64,000 bases of DNA, from contig DAIOHK010000004.1 in assembly GCA_036744795.1 (NCBI GenBank), positions 32,307 through 96,306 on the forward strand. The letters are read 5' to 3'. Of the stretch, positions 52,401 through 61,169 are shown one piece after another. The translations under genes were made by a program, and so were the position numbers. The notes beneath the pieces are model-generated. The model was not told the origin of the DNA. It searched no databases and saw only the letters and a list, made by a program, of their open reading frames with translations. This stretch comes from UBA5486 sp036744795. GTDB lineage: Bacteria > Bacillota > UBA4882 > UBA10575. The first letter of the stretch is position 1. Every line of letters starts with the position of its first letter.

Positions 52401-53708
52401 TTTCAAAAGATTATTGAGCAGATTTATCGTAAGGGTTTTGCCGAAGAGTATAGCCTAGGCTATGTAATTTCCGGAACCGAAAATAAAGATCTTCTGTTCT
52501 GCGCGAAGCAGGTTGTTGAGGAATTCAAAGAATTACAAAAGGTAACCAAATCGAAAGAAGAGTATTTATCATCTTTGCAAGAGAGGTATTTTGAAGTCCG
52601 TACCTACTTGACGGAATATAGTCTGGTATTAAATTATATCTTTAATAATGATCCTTTGCAGGATGAACAAATTCAGTTTAGTGCGGGGGTCGGGGGTAGG
52701 TCACAGTCAGTTCCGGCTATGATGCTCTCGGAAGCTAGGAAAGAAGTAGCAACGGTGCGTGAGTTAACTCTTCAGGAGGAAGAAGCGAGAGAGAAGGTAT
52801 GGGGTAGTCTCCGACGACTGGATATTAGAGCCCGAATTCAGGGGAAAGATGTAGACTTTTATGCTCTCATTGGTTTTCTGGGGGATTCGATTGCGGAGAA
52901 TGAAAAGCTGCTCCGGGAAAGTGACCGGCAACTCTTCGAGGATATTTTAGCCAATACGATCAGTAAAAAGATTAGAGGCCGAATTTACCACAGTGAACAG
53001 TGGGTGGAGAAGATGAATAACTTGATGGCCTCGATGAATACCTCGAGCGGTTTAAATTTTAACCTGGCTTGGAAGAGCCGGGCGGCGGAAAGCGAGGAGC
53101 AGATGGATAGCACTGAATTAGTATCGCTTTTAAAATCCGATGCTAATCTGTTAAGACCGGAGGATTTTCAGAAGATGGCGATGCATTTTCGCTCAAAAAT
53201 AGATCAGGCACGAAAAGGGTTGGAAGAAGCGGGAGTAACAAAGACCTTCCATTCTCTAATCAAAGAGGTCCTAGATTATCGGCAGTGGTTTGAATTCCAG
53301 CTGTTTTATACTAAAACTGGTGAACGAAAACGGGAACTGACCAATAATGCTTTTGATCGTTTCAGCGGTGGCGAAAAGGCAATGGCAATGTATGTCCCGC
53401 TATTTTCTGCGGTTTATGCCAAGTATGAAGGGGCGAGGGCAGATGCACCCCGTCTGGTCTCTTTGGATGAGGCTTTTGCCGGTGTGGATGAAAACAATAT
53501 CCGCGATATGTTCCGCTTATTGGAAGAACTAGATCTGAATTTTATTATTAATTCCCAGATTCTATGGGGAGATTATGATACTGTTCCATCACTAGCAATC
53601 TGTGAACTGGTGCGTCCGAATAATGCCAATTACGTTTCAGTGATCCGCTACCGGTGGAACGGAAAGGTAAGAGAATTACTTACTAAGGAAGCGGCGGGTT
53701 GGCGATGA
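49488..53708 (+). CDS. jetC: Wadjet SMC-like ATPase JetC (TIGR02680)
   Basis: The 1406-residue protein is the SMC/MukB-like motor that extrudes DNA loops. The Walker A motif GANGSGKS is at 34-41. Long coiled-coil arms occupy roughly residues 260-620 and 720-1150, with a hinge-like globular part between. The ABC signature is FSGGEKAMAM near 1292. Walker B is LVSLDEAFAGVDEN near 1325, with the catalytic glutamate present. All ATPase motifs are intact, so the complex should be active. AGGTAATAAGT precedes ATG 49488. It is the largest gene in the window and overlaps jetD by 4 bases. Confidence 0.93.
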   Translation: MANKWIINRIGLLNFWYYDEEEFHFSGGRLLLRGANGSGKSVTMQSFIPLLLDGNKSPERLDPFGSRARKIENYLLGEEDSGENERTGYLYMEFVREDVEQYLTLGMGLRAKRGRALDFWGFALTDGRRIGRDFYLYKQMGEKIPLTKQELKNRIAEGGEVHERQKDYMAMVNRLLFGFDNIEDYDELIKLLIQIRTPKLSKDFKPTVIYEILTNSLQPLSDEDLRPMSEAIENMDNIKSHLDQLKESKKAADRLGREFDKYNTFLLWEKAHNFLHSHKELLKGEAEERSLQTAIENFGKMHLEAEEELRDLKSEQEALQLKHRELMDHDSYRIKEEIKERSNNQAGWEKEQQQKENTLEQKLERENKLNAEISGMKDELYQLEEAINGILKDMAAFAKGIYFDEHFFMEEELRVDFSADYNWFMLKKELQRYREKIREALQKLREEEEENKRYDRAYGELEAAKRLRDEARLNVTKTEELLFEIKEEFIERIYSWHKQNQLLKPNEEEMVKLQRLVNGYPENSYDDLLYPLREVRDDLERQFLTEISTLSSEKKNRQEKLEEKEDELREWLAQKEPEPPRTEQVIRNRERLTTEGIPFIPFYQAVDFKDDLPEELRGKIEEALASMGILDALIVPEEYQQKLWEMDPDAADQYLFPQLQLLSVDLSSWLKPVTRQDSVISRELVDTVIRSIITEDSETLLFLNADGRYGVGGILQGQVATGNISRFIGAESRRRYREEVIRALREEISTGKKELARIEAEIEAWEDKCRLLESEFRSFPEKEDLETASSALRDAQLVLENKKRAVEDQTELVDSYYRQLQKTREEIRRLTQGMQIPVNRQSFAEAENYLTAYADGLRELETIHSRLLSRRSHLLSLEEQLVDVVKDLDALRYDLNRIKHLIEKEVKSIESLQETLTQMDYQSIEEQIKDCIRHLDEIPDKRDEAVGRSKEGKVKAEEARARLHELRKQLYFQKIIEQIYRKGFAEEYSLGYVISGTENKDLLFCAKQVVEEFKELQKVTKSKEEYLSSLQERYFEVRTYLTEYSLVLNYIFNNDPLQDEQIQFSAGVGGRSQSVPAMMLSEARKEVATVRELTLQEEEAREKVWGSLRRLDIRARIQGKDVDFYALIGFLGDSIAENEKLLRESDRQLFEDILANTISKKIRGRIYHSEQWVEKMNNLMASMNTSSGLNFNLAWKSRAAESEEQMDSTELVSLLKSDANLLRPEDFQKMAMHFRSKIDQARKGLEEAGVTKTFHSLIKEVLDYRQWFEFQLFYTKTGERKRELTNNAFDRFSGGEKAMAMYVPLFSAVYAKYEGARADAPRLVSLDEAFAGVDENNIRDMFRLLEELDLNFIINSQILWGDYDTVPSLAICELVRPNNANYVSVIRYRWNGKVRELLTKEAAGWR

Positions 53709-55138
53709 GTAACAAATTCAAGTCTAAATCCGGAGATAATCTCTTTGCCGCTCCAGCGCAGGACAGGAAAGAAGTCAATCAGGAGTGTCTCCGCTATTTC
53801 CGGGAAAACCCTGGATTTCACCGGCTGTTTATTGGATTGCGTGAAAAATACCGATCTTTAGGTACACTTGGTGGCAAAATTCGATTGACTAATCTTAAAC
53901 CGGAAGAAAAGTCAGCCTTATCCGGCCTCCTCCGGCGGGATTTTTACCAGCAAAGCCAGGCAGAAATTGAAGTGGCAGCGGTTATCTCTGCTCTTGATGA
54001 AACAAGGTTTCAGGGCGTTGACTTGAAGGAGGTTTTAATAGGTTACTGGGGAGAAGAGTTACTTACGAAAAAAGAAGAACTTATGCTTGATCAGCAACAG
54101 CGTGAGGAATACTTTTCGATACTGGCTGCGAGATTATCTCCTAAGGCTGCCGGTTGGCTAAGGGGGACATTAGCCAGGAAAGATAATGCCTATAAGACTC
54201 TAATTACCAGGTATGATCAAGATCCACAAAGCTTAAGCAGAGATCTACTAACTGTAGGAGAGGCTTTGGCGCAACTACCTTGTTTAACCGGGACTAAAAC
54301 CCAACTTGCTATTTTTTCTACTCAGATAACTGCCGATCCTCATTTTTTTGACCGGACGATGTCAGCCCGGCAACTCTTAGTTTATGCTCTGATGTATCTT
54401 TTTGCTGCGCCAAAACCGTCTAATGCTTTTGAAGAAGCGGAGCTTTTGTATAAAGCGGGGTTATTCAGTACAGAGATTGCCAATTATACGATTAGTTGCG
54501 GTTTGCTCGGATATATTAATGAAACAGAAATTCACCAAGGATGGTTGGGTTTTTATCGGAGTGGGGAGTCTTTACAAGTATCTCTGGAGAATCTGAGCCG
54601 TCTAAAACAGGTGCAAAGCCCTAGTGGAATGGTTTTTGTTCTAGAAAACCCAGCGGTTTTTTCGGTGTTGGCCGATCGGTGGAGTAAGGAAAGTAATGAA
54701 AATAAACTGAAACCTAAACAACACAAGGAGAATCTCTCCGGTAGCGCTTTTTGCCCTTTACCGATGGTCTGTGCTAATGGACAGATTAATCTAGCTACCC
54801 TAACTCTCCTGGATATGTTGGTTGCTAGTGACTGTCTGCTCTATTATTCTGGTGATTTTGATCCGGAAGGCTTATTGATTGCTGACCGGTTGAAGAAAAG
54901 ATATGGGGAGAAACTTCGGCTCTGGCGATATTCCTTTACGGATTATACCAAGTCTCTTTCCAGACAAAAACTCTCCACTGGTCGGTTAAAACAGCTGCAA
55001 AGATTGGAGGATAAGACTTTAATAGAAGTAGGAGCAGCGATGGGTGAAACAAAATATGCTGGTTATCAGGAAGTTTTAGTAGATGAGTTCTGGAGAGATG
55101 TGCAGTTTCTGTTTGGAGCAGGTGGTAAGAAGGAATGA
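53705..55138 (+). CDS. jetD: Wadjet nuclease JetD (TIGR02679/DUF2399, TOPRIM)
   Basis: The 477-residue protein is the Spo11/TopoVI-A-like nuclease that cuts small circular DNA once the JetABC motor stalls. The N-terminal half is helical (CLRYFRENPGFHRLFIGLRE). A winged helix precedes the C-terminal TOPRIM domain. TOPRIM residues are visible as the glutamate in MVFVLENPAVF and the DxD in YYSGDFDPEGLLIADRL near residue 382. The start ATG 53705 overlaps the jetC stop (ATGA); a longer TTG start at 53699 is possible. It ends the operon. Confidence 0.9.
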   Translation: MSNKFKSKSGDNLFAAPAQDRKEVNQECLRYFRENPGFHRLFIGLREKYRSLGTLGGKIRLTNLKPEEKSALSGLLRRDFYQQSQAEIEVAAVISALDETRFQGVDLKEVLIGYWGEELLTKKEELMLDQQQREEYFSILAARLSPKAAGWLRGTLARKDNAYKTLITRYDQDPQSLSRDLLTVGEALAQLPCLTGTKTQLAIFSTQITADPHFFDRTMSARQLLVYALMYLFAAPKPSNAFEEAELLYKAGLFSTEIANYTISCGLLGYINETEIHQGWLGFYRSGESLQVSLENLSRLKQVQSPSGMVFVLENPAVFSVLADRWSKESNENKLKPKQHKENLSGSAFCPLPMVCANGQINLATLTLLDMLVASDCLLYYSGDFDPEGLLIADRLKKRYGEKLRLWRYSFTDYTKSLSRQKLSTGRLKQLQRLEDKTLIEVGAAMGETKYAGYQEVLVDEFWRDVQFLFGAGGKKE

Positions 55139-55184
55139 ATTATTAACAACCTGACTTATTAAGCCGGGTTTAGGGGGGATCAGA

Positions 55185-55349
55185 ATGCGTTTTGGTAATA
55201 GTAAATACTGGAAAAGGTTGATTGTTTTCAGTATCTTACTAGGAACCTTACCCGTCATTGTGTTGGGAATATTTTTTTATCAAAAATCCTCCGATTTAAT
55301 CCAGGGAAAGGTCAATCACGTACTATTGATGATTTCTACCAAATGTTGA
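55185..55349 (+). pseudogene. N-terminal stub of a membrane sensor/AraC-type regulator
   Basis: The 54-codon frame encodes WKRLIVFSILLGTLPVIVLG then IFFYQKSSDLIQGKVN. That is the usual N-terminal membrane helix of sensor kinases or AraC regulators found with LipO-type binding proteins. GGGGGGATCAG precedes the ATG. After KVN the frame changes to unrelated sequence and stops, because the DNA has been joined to a binding-protein gene. Confidence 0.6.
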
Positions 55350-56299
55350 GAGGTTTTACTTATAATGATCCAGATCAAAATGGGAAAAAAGATACGTATG
55401 GAATGGTGATTTCTAACCCGACGATGTATGATGGACCATTTGATATTATGCTGACTTGGTTCGGTGGTCCCAACAAATGGGGGGAGAATGAAAAAGGAGA
55501 ATTGGTTCCTGCCCATCTTACTCCGGAATATATGGAGTGTCTTAAATTCTGGAAAAGGATGTATGGTGAAGGGTTGATCAACCGGGACTTCGCGGTCTAT
55601 AACCCCGGGAAATGGGATGATCCTTATATTGCAGAGGAAGCAGGAGTAAAAGTAGATGTTTGTGATACTGCCGGACGTTGGGAGAACAAATTTATCAGTG
55701 GTAATATTGATGCTGAAATTGGTGTGATTGGAGCAGTAGAAGGGCCCAAAGGCTTGAGGACTCTACCGACCTCCGGCTATAATGGAATGTATATGATCTC
55801 TAAGACTAGTGTTAAAAAGGAAGAAGATCTCAAAAGAGTCTTGAAATTCCTAGATCAGTTAAATGATCAGGAAATGCAAGATTTATTAGGCTGGGGTATT
55901 GAAGGTAGGCATTATACTGTAGTAAATGATGAAATACAACCGGTTCCCGAGATGAATCAACAAGCAATGAAAGTAGAAGTAAATGGAGCTAATCAGCTAC
56001 TGATGTTTATTCCTAATATCGGCTTACCAAGGGTGAGAACTGAGGTCCGTAGATTGCAGGAGAAAGTAATTGCTGAAAATCAAAAATATGTTGTAGGAAA
56101 TCCGGCGGAACCATTGATTTCTAATGTTTATGCCCGGAGGGGACCGCAGTTAGATGATATTATTATTGATGCTAAAGTAAAATACATTGTTGGGCAGATC
56201 GATGAAGCAGGATTTAAAAAAGAGTTAGAGCGGTGGAATAAAAGTGGTGGCGATGAGTATGTAAAAGAAATCAATGAATTATACAAGGCAATAAAATAA
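55305..56299 (+). pseudogene. C-terminal two-thirds of a LipO-type sugar-binding protein
   Basis: From about 55325 the frame encodes TIDDFYQMLRGFTYNDPDQN then GKKDTYGM, a calcium-loop motif internal to LipO/YtcQ-type binding proteins. The frame then continues to the natural end (EYVKEINELYKAIK). The signal peptide, lipobox and first domain, about 200 residues, are missing. The frame from ATG 55343 is 318 residues but would not be exported. The join to the sensor stub lies near 55305-55325. Confidence 0.75.
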
Positions 56300-56323
56300 A
56301 TGTTAAGGCCGAAAGAAGCAACT

Positions 56324-56362
56324 ATCCAGCCTGGGATTCCTGGGCTGGATTTGTTTATTTTA
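56324..56362 (+). terminator. Rho-independent terminator of the former binding-protein gene
   Basis: ATCCAGCC pairs with GGCTGGAT, followed by TTGTTTATTTT. Confidence 0.7.
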
Positions 56363-56422
56363 GAATAAAAACCCGGTACTAAGAATCATATAAGAATCGG
56401 TTGGATATAGAAATGGGAACTT

Positions 56423-57532
56423 TTAATTAGATTTAATATCTAAAGTAGTGGTAAGTTTCATCTTATATTCACTGGGAAGCATGCCTATGTATTTACGGAA
56501 AACTTGGCCAAAATAAGCTGTATTATTACCCAGACCAACCTGTTGCGCTACTTCATACATCTTAAGATCAATAGATTTGGCAATAATCTGTTTTGCTTTT
56601 TCCATTCTCAGATTCATTAAATAATCGGAAAATTTAACCCCGCATTCCTTTTTGAAGAGTTTACCAAGATAGTCAGGGTTTAGATATAAAACATTTGAAG
56701 CTATATGGTTGAGGGTAAGTGAGGTGTTACTTAGATTTTCCCTGGTATACTCAATGACCTGCTGGATCGTTTTGGAGTATTGGGAAATGGAAACATCAAT
56801 TAATGGTATTTCACCATTAAGGCTATCAAAGGAAGAAAAGAGTCTAAGTGCTTCCCGTGTTCTTTTGTACATTTCCGGCAGGTCCTTGATGTAACCTTGG
56901 CTGCTGATTGCCGACCTGATATTGGCAACTAGGTTACGGGCAGCAGTTTTGTAGACTTTTTTTAAGGTATCCTTAATTTTAGTATTTTCCTCAGCATCAA
57001 AAATTAGTGCTACATCATCGTGTAGTATTACACTGAAACTCCAGCCTGGTAAATCCCATGTCTGCTACAGACATTCTTTAAAAATTGTCAGTTTTGAGTA
57101 ATCATTAGGATCTTCAAAGCAGAAGAGAAGCAGTTGAAAAGTTTCGCAACACTGGCCAAATACTTGTTGAAAAAGCTCAAAACTGCTTGTAGGAGTATTG
57201 GTTAAAAAATCCCGCAGGATCTGTTCTTGTGCTTGTGGCTTTAGTAGATCAAGATGCTTTTTAAGATGTCGCCGTTCTTCTTCGATCGACTGTTGATAGT
57301 CAATTTTGGAAATAATCGTTTCTATGGTATTGGCAATTTCACCAATGTCACATGGTTTTAGGATATAGTTATTAACATTATTACGGATTGCTTCCCGGGC
57401 ATATTCAAAATCATCATAACCTGAAATGATAACAAATTCGGGGCTTTTAACTTCATTTTTAAAGCGAGAAATGATTTCTATCCCTGTCATTTCAGGCATA
57501 ATGATGTCGAGGATGGAATAGTGTACTATCAA
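56423..57532 (-). pseudogene. Response regulator (REC + AraC) with a lost N-terminus and an amber stop
   Basis: One minus-strand frame encodes a receiver domain missing its first 45 or so residues (it starts at ILDIIMPEMTGIEII, beyond the usual acidic DD pair). A helical linker and an AraC DNA-binding domain follow (SLTLNHIASNVLYLNPDYLG, and YEVAQQVGLGNNTAYFGQVF). A TAG at 57065-57067 splits it in frame into 155- and 149-residue pieces; the sequence between the stop and ATG 56872 reads through cleanly. The N-terminal loss ends exactly where the permease fusion begins. Confidence 0.8.
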
Positions 57533-58239
57533 TGCTTGGTTTTAAGAATACTATATCATGGCTGGGTGATCCTAGGTACGCGATTTGGATTTTAATCCTT
57601 TTGACTATATGGCAGTTTGGTTCTTCTATGTTAATTTTTGCGGCAGGATTAAAACAGATAACGGTCAGCTATTCATTAGTGGCGTATGCTTTTTCCCGCC
57701 TTCGTTTTCCCGGGAGAAAGTTACTTTTTGCCTGTATGATGTCGACTTTAATGCTGCCCGCGCAGGTGGTGATGATCCCTCAGTACATCATTTTCCGTAA
57801 TATGGGGTTTACCAATACCTATGTGCCTTTAATCCTTCCTTCCTGGTTTTCAAAAGCATTTTTTGTTTTTATGATGATGCAGTTTATCCAGGGACTTCCA
57901 AAAGAACTTGATGAGGCGGCTATTATTGATGGTTGTTCAAGGTATACGGTTTTCTCCTATATAATATTACCATTGATCAAGCCGGCATTGATTACCACAA
58001 TAATCATTAATTTTTATTGGGCATGGGATGATTTTATGGGTCCTCTGATTTATCTGAGTCGACCGAAAAAATATCCGGTTTCCCTTGCCATAAAGTTATT
58101 TGCCGATTCTACTTCTAAAACTGACTATGGTGCGATGTTTGCTATGTCCTCACTTTCTCTATTGCCGGTTTTCTTTACTTTCCTTTTCTTTAATAAGTAC
58201 CTAATAGAGGGGATCAGCACAAGCGGGTTAAAGGGATAG
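57532..58239 (+). pseudogene. Chimeric ABC permease, MalF piece fused in frame to MalG
   Basis: The 235-residue frame starts with a MalF-type segment (LGFKNTISWLGDPRYAIWIL to MLIFAAGLKQIT), then switches to a MalG-type protein from about residue 46 (LVAYAFSRLRFPGRKLLFAC). The MalG EAA loop EAAIIDGCSRYTVFSYIILP and the end IEGISTSGLKG are intact. MalF's EAA loop and last helices, and MalG's first helix, are lost. The frame is open, but the product cannot form a normal permease. A deletion between the two adjacent permease genes explains it. Confidence 0.75.
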
Positions 58240-58302
58240 TACTAAAGAAAGAGACAATATTTTTGGTAATTTGAAAATGCCAATAATTAAAAGGAAAATA
58301 AA

Positions 58303-58341
58303 AAAACGCCTTTCAGTATAAACTGAGTAGGCGTTTTTTAC
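58303..58341 (+). terminator. Rho-independent terminator
   Basis: AAAAACGCCT pairs with AGGCGTTTTTT, with an inner CAGT/ACTG pair, and runs into T. Confidence 0.75.
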
Positions 58342-58488
58342 TATAAATTGTTTAGTTATCGTAGGTTTGGAAGTAAAGTACATTTAGGCACTACAGGTCA
58401 AGTAATAGGCCACTAATGCTAAATAAATTATTTTTGCTATATCCGGGGATGCTTTACCAGCAGTAGAAAATAATTTTAGTGGAACAGA

Positions 58489-58860
58489 TTATTTTCTTGG
58501 AGGAATAATCTCAATCCAGTAATCATCTGGGTCATTGATAAAATATATTCCCATGGCTTTATTCTCATAGCAGATGCAGCCCATTTTTTTATGGTGTTCA
58601 TAAGCGGCATCAAAATCATCCGCGATAACCGCTAGATGTATTTCATTATCACCAAGATCATAAGGTTCAGTCCGATCTTTTAACCAGGTAAGTTCCAAGC
58701 GATGTCCGGTACTTCCATCACCTAAAAAAACCAGCGTAAAGCTGCCATCAGAAGCATTTTTCCTTCTAACCTCTTCAAAACCAAGAGCTTCCTTATAAAA
58801 GGCGATACTCTTTTCGAGGTCAAGTACGTTAATGTTGTTGTGGTCAAAGGTGAACTTCAT
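58489..58860 (-). CDS. VOC-family protein, glyoxalase I-like
   Basis: The 123-residue protein has the paired beta-alpha-beta-beta-beta fold of vicinal-oxygen-chelate enzymes: FDHNNINVLDLEKSIAFYKE at the start, RLELTWLKD in the middle, NEIHLAVIADDFDAAYEH and DPDDYWIEIIP. The likely metal ligands are H7, E in RLELTW, H in EIHLAV and E in WIEIIP. Length and motifs fit lactoylglutathione lyase-like enzymes, which detoxify methylglyoxal. Fosfomycin or bleomycin resistance proteins share the fold. GGAAAGGAG precedes the ATG. Confidence 0.82.
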   Translation of the reverse strand: MKFTFDHNNINVLDLEKSIAFYKEALGFEEVRRKNASDGSFTLVFLGDGSTGHRLELTWLKDRTEPYDLGDNEIHLAVIADDFDAAYEHHKKMGCICYENKAMGIYFINDPDDYWIEIIPPRK

Positions 58861-58882
58861 TTGATTACTCCTTTCCAGATTA

Positions 58883-58934
58883 AGAAATTACGTATTTGAT
58901 TAAATAAGATCTTTAAAAGTAATTATGTATTCCC
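58883..58934. repeat. Short (50-bp) variant of the MITE-like family
   Basis: AGAAATTACGTATTT and AATTATGTATTCCC bracket about 25 bases, like the unit at 40097-40146. Both share AAAAGTAATTATGTA-type right ends. Confidence 0.45.
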
Positions 58935-59071
58935 TAAGATAGTATTTAAAGATTTTTATATTTTAACTATATCCTAAAATTAGAGGAATTTAAACCAGAA
59001 TAAAAAAGTAGTATAAAAAAGTTAATCGCTTTATTGTGGTTAAATAATTCTCAGAGGAGGTTGAAAAATAG

Positions 59072-59797
59072 ATGAAAAACCTTGGAGTGAAAATAACTTA
59101 TCTATATAATAGTGGGTTTATTATCGAAACTACTCAATACCTTTTACTTTTTGATTATTACAAGGAAGATGCAAAAAAGGAAGGTCGAGGTGGCTCAATC
59201 CACAAACAATTATTAAATACTGAAAAAAAAGTTATTATCTTTGCTTCGCATAATCATACCGATCACTTTAACCCAGTAATTTTGGAATGGATGGATCAAA
59301 GAACAGATTTACATTACGTTTTAAGCGATGATATAAAACCGGGTCGGATTAGTGAGCAGATTAAAATGATTGCCCCTTATGAACAATTGAAGATTGATGA
59401 TCTTAATGTAAAAACTTATGGTTCAACTGACCAAGGTGTCTCCTTTCTGGTGAATCTTGACGGGCTAACCATCTTTCATTCTGGTGATTTAAACTGGTGG
59501 TACTGGTGGGATGATACCAAGGAAGAGATTGACAAGGCCGAACAATGGTTTAAGGAAGAGATAGAAAAGATAAAGGGTGAGAAGATAGATCTTGCTTTTT
59601 TTCCAGTAGATCCAAGACTAGAACATAATTATAGTGTTGGAGGAGAGTACTTTATCCAACAGTTACATCCCAAGGTTTTGATTCCTATGCATTTTGGTAC
59701 CGATTTTGAGATTACGGAGAAATTTGCTAAACTGATGAAAAAGGCCAATACAAGAGTGATTGAGCTCGGCAGTAGTCCGCAGGAGATTATGCTATAG
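59072..59797 (+). CDS. MBL-fold metallo-hydrolase
   Basis: The 241-residue protein has the metallo-beta-lactamase fold: IIFASHNHTDHFNP holds the HxHxDH zinc motif, TIFHSGDLNWW the next ligands, and LIPMHFGTDFEI a late histidine. The lack of other domains puts it among small hydrolases of unknown substrate, related to UlaG-like or phosphodiesterase-type MBL proteins. AGAGGAGG precedes the ATG. It is monocistronic and convergent with hydF. Confidence 0.82.
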   Translation: MKNLGVKITYLYNSGFIIETTQYLLLFDYYKEDAKKEGRGGSIHKQLLNTEKKVIIFASHNHTDHFNPVILEWMDQRTDLHYVLSDDIKPGRISEQIKMIAPYEQLKIDDLNVKTYGSTDQGVSFLVNLDGLTIFHSGDLNWWYWWDDTKEEIDKAEQWFKEEIEKIKGEKIDLAFFPVDPRLEHNYSVGGEYFIQQLHPKVLIPMHFGTDFEITEKFAKLMKKANTRVIELGSSPQEIML

Positions 59798-59906
59798 TCC
59801 TTTAGAAAAAACTTAAACTGAACTTTTCGGTTTTTGTTACCGACTGTTGGCAATAAAAGGCTCTCAACCAGGGGTGGCATCTTAACAGAATAGAAAAGAA
59901 GCTAAC

Positions 59907-61133
59907 TCAATTTTGAAGTGAGATTACCTTAAAGGGAGCAAGAGCTCGAGGTAGAATACCGTGAAGATAGGCGATTAAGACCCCGTAATTAATAATTGGT
60001 AGGCCTGCTGCTGTTGCCCGGGAGATTCGGTAGAGCATCTCCCTTCTGTTTAACATACAACCAGCACAATGGATAATTAATTTATAACTCTCTAAGTCCG
60101 GAGGAAAATCAAAACCGGTACACCAATTAAAATCGAGCTTTCCACCGACTTTTTCCTGTAGCCAGCGGGGGATTTTTATGGTGCCAATGTCATCACCTTG
60201 ACGATGATGGGTGCAGGCTTCGGCAATTAAGACTCTATCACCTGGTATTAAGTTGACTACAGCTTTTGCTCCATTAACTAGCTTCTTCAAATCCCCTTTA
60301 TAACGAGCCATAATGATTGAAAAGGAGGTTAAAGGAATTTCGAGTGGAATAATGGTTGAGACCGGACCAAAGACCTGAGAATCGGTAATGACCAATGACG
60401 GTTTGCGATTCAGACTATTTAAAGTCTGCTGCAACTCGTGTTCCCTAGTTACAACCGTAACAGATCCGTGATCTAAGAGATCACGGATCACTTGTTGTTG
60501 CGGGAGAATTAACCGGCCTTTAGGAGCTGCGCTATCAATTGGAATAACCATTACTACTATTTCACCCGGGTTAATCAGGTCGGAGGTCAAGGGTTGTTCC
60601 TCATCAAAATGAGAAGTATTACGGATGAGTGCTAACTTTAAGTCCTCGATCCCCTGACCGGTGAGGGAAGAGACTTCCAGCAGATTGAGGCCAAGTTCTT
60701 TTTCGTAGAGCTTTTTTTTGGCGATATTGTATTCAGATGTATCAATTTTATTCATTACCCCGACGACTGGAACTTTTTTCTCCTTAAGAATTTTCAAGAT
60801 TTTCTTTTCCCATTTTAAGGTATTGGATTGACCGTCAATGACCAGAATAGCCAAGTCAATCCGGTGTAATATGCTGTATGTTCGTTTTACCCTCATTTCT
60901 CCTAAAGGACCAGAATCATCGATGCCAGCAGTATCGATGAATACGACAGGGCCAAGGGGGAGAAGTTCCATACTTTTACTTACTGGATCGGTAGTGGTAC
61001 CGGCTACCTCAGAGACTAGAGAAACTGGTTGGTTGGTTAAAACATTAAGAATACTGGATTTACCGGTGTTACGCCTTCCTAAAAGGGCGATCTGAAGCCG
61101 GGACGAGTTTGGGGTTTCGTTTAATCCGAGCAT
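59907..61133 (-). CDS. hydF: [FeFe]-hydrogenase maturation GTPase HydF
   Basis: HydF is the scaffold on which the diiron subcluster of the H-cluster is assembled before transfer to HydA. The 408-residue protein has an N-terminal GTPase domain with the P-loop GRRNTGKS (19-26), TTTDPVSKS, FIDTAGIDD and MNKIDTSEY. The C-terminal cluster-binding domain shows CTHHRQGDDIG and HCAGCMLNRRE, which supply the HCxxC ligands. AAGGAGGAG precedes the ATG. It lies 36 bp after hydG in the order hydE, hydG, hydF. The hydrogenase itself is not in the window. Confidence 0.93.
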   Translation of the reverse strand: MLGLNETPNSSRLQIALLGRRNTGKSSILNVLTNQPVSLVSEVAGTTTDPVSKSMELLPLGPVVFIDTAGIDDSGPLGEMRVKRTYSILHRIDLAILVIDGQSNTLKWEKKILKILKEKKVPVVGVMNKIDTSEYNIAKKKLYEKELGLNLLEVSSLTGQGIEDLKLALIRNTSHFDEEQPLTSDLINPGEIVVMVIPIDSAAPKGRLILPQQQVIRDLLDHGSVTVVTREHELQQTLNSLNRKPSLVITDSQVFGPVSTIIPLEIPLTSFSIIMARYKGDLKKLVNGAKAVVNLIPGDRVLIAEACTHHRQGDDIGTIKIPRWLQEKVGGKLDFNWCTGFDFPPDLESYKLIIHCAGCMLNRREMLYRISRATAAGLPIINYGVLIAYLHGILPRALAPFKVISLQN

Positions 61134-61169
61134 TGCTTCTCCTCCTTAATTTCAAAATTTACCTTTTCT

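Noticed and set aside
49488..53708. JetC as housekeeping MukB, SbcC or RecN
   Set aside because: Its neighbours are JetA-, JetB- and JetD-type genes with overlapping starts, and the motif spacing fits TIGR02680.
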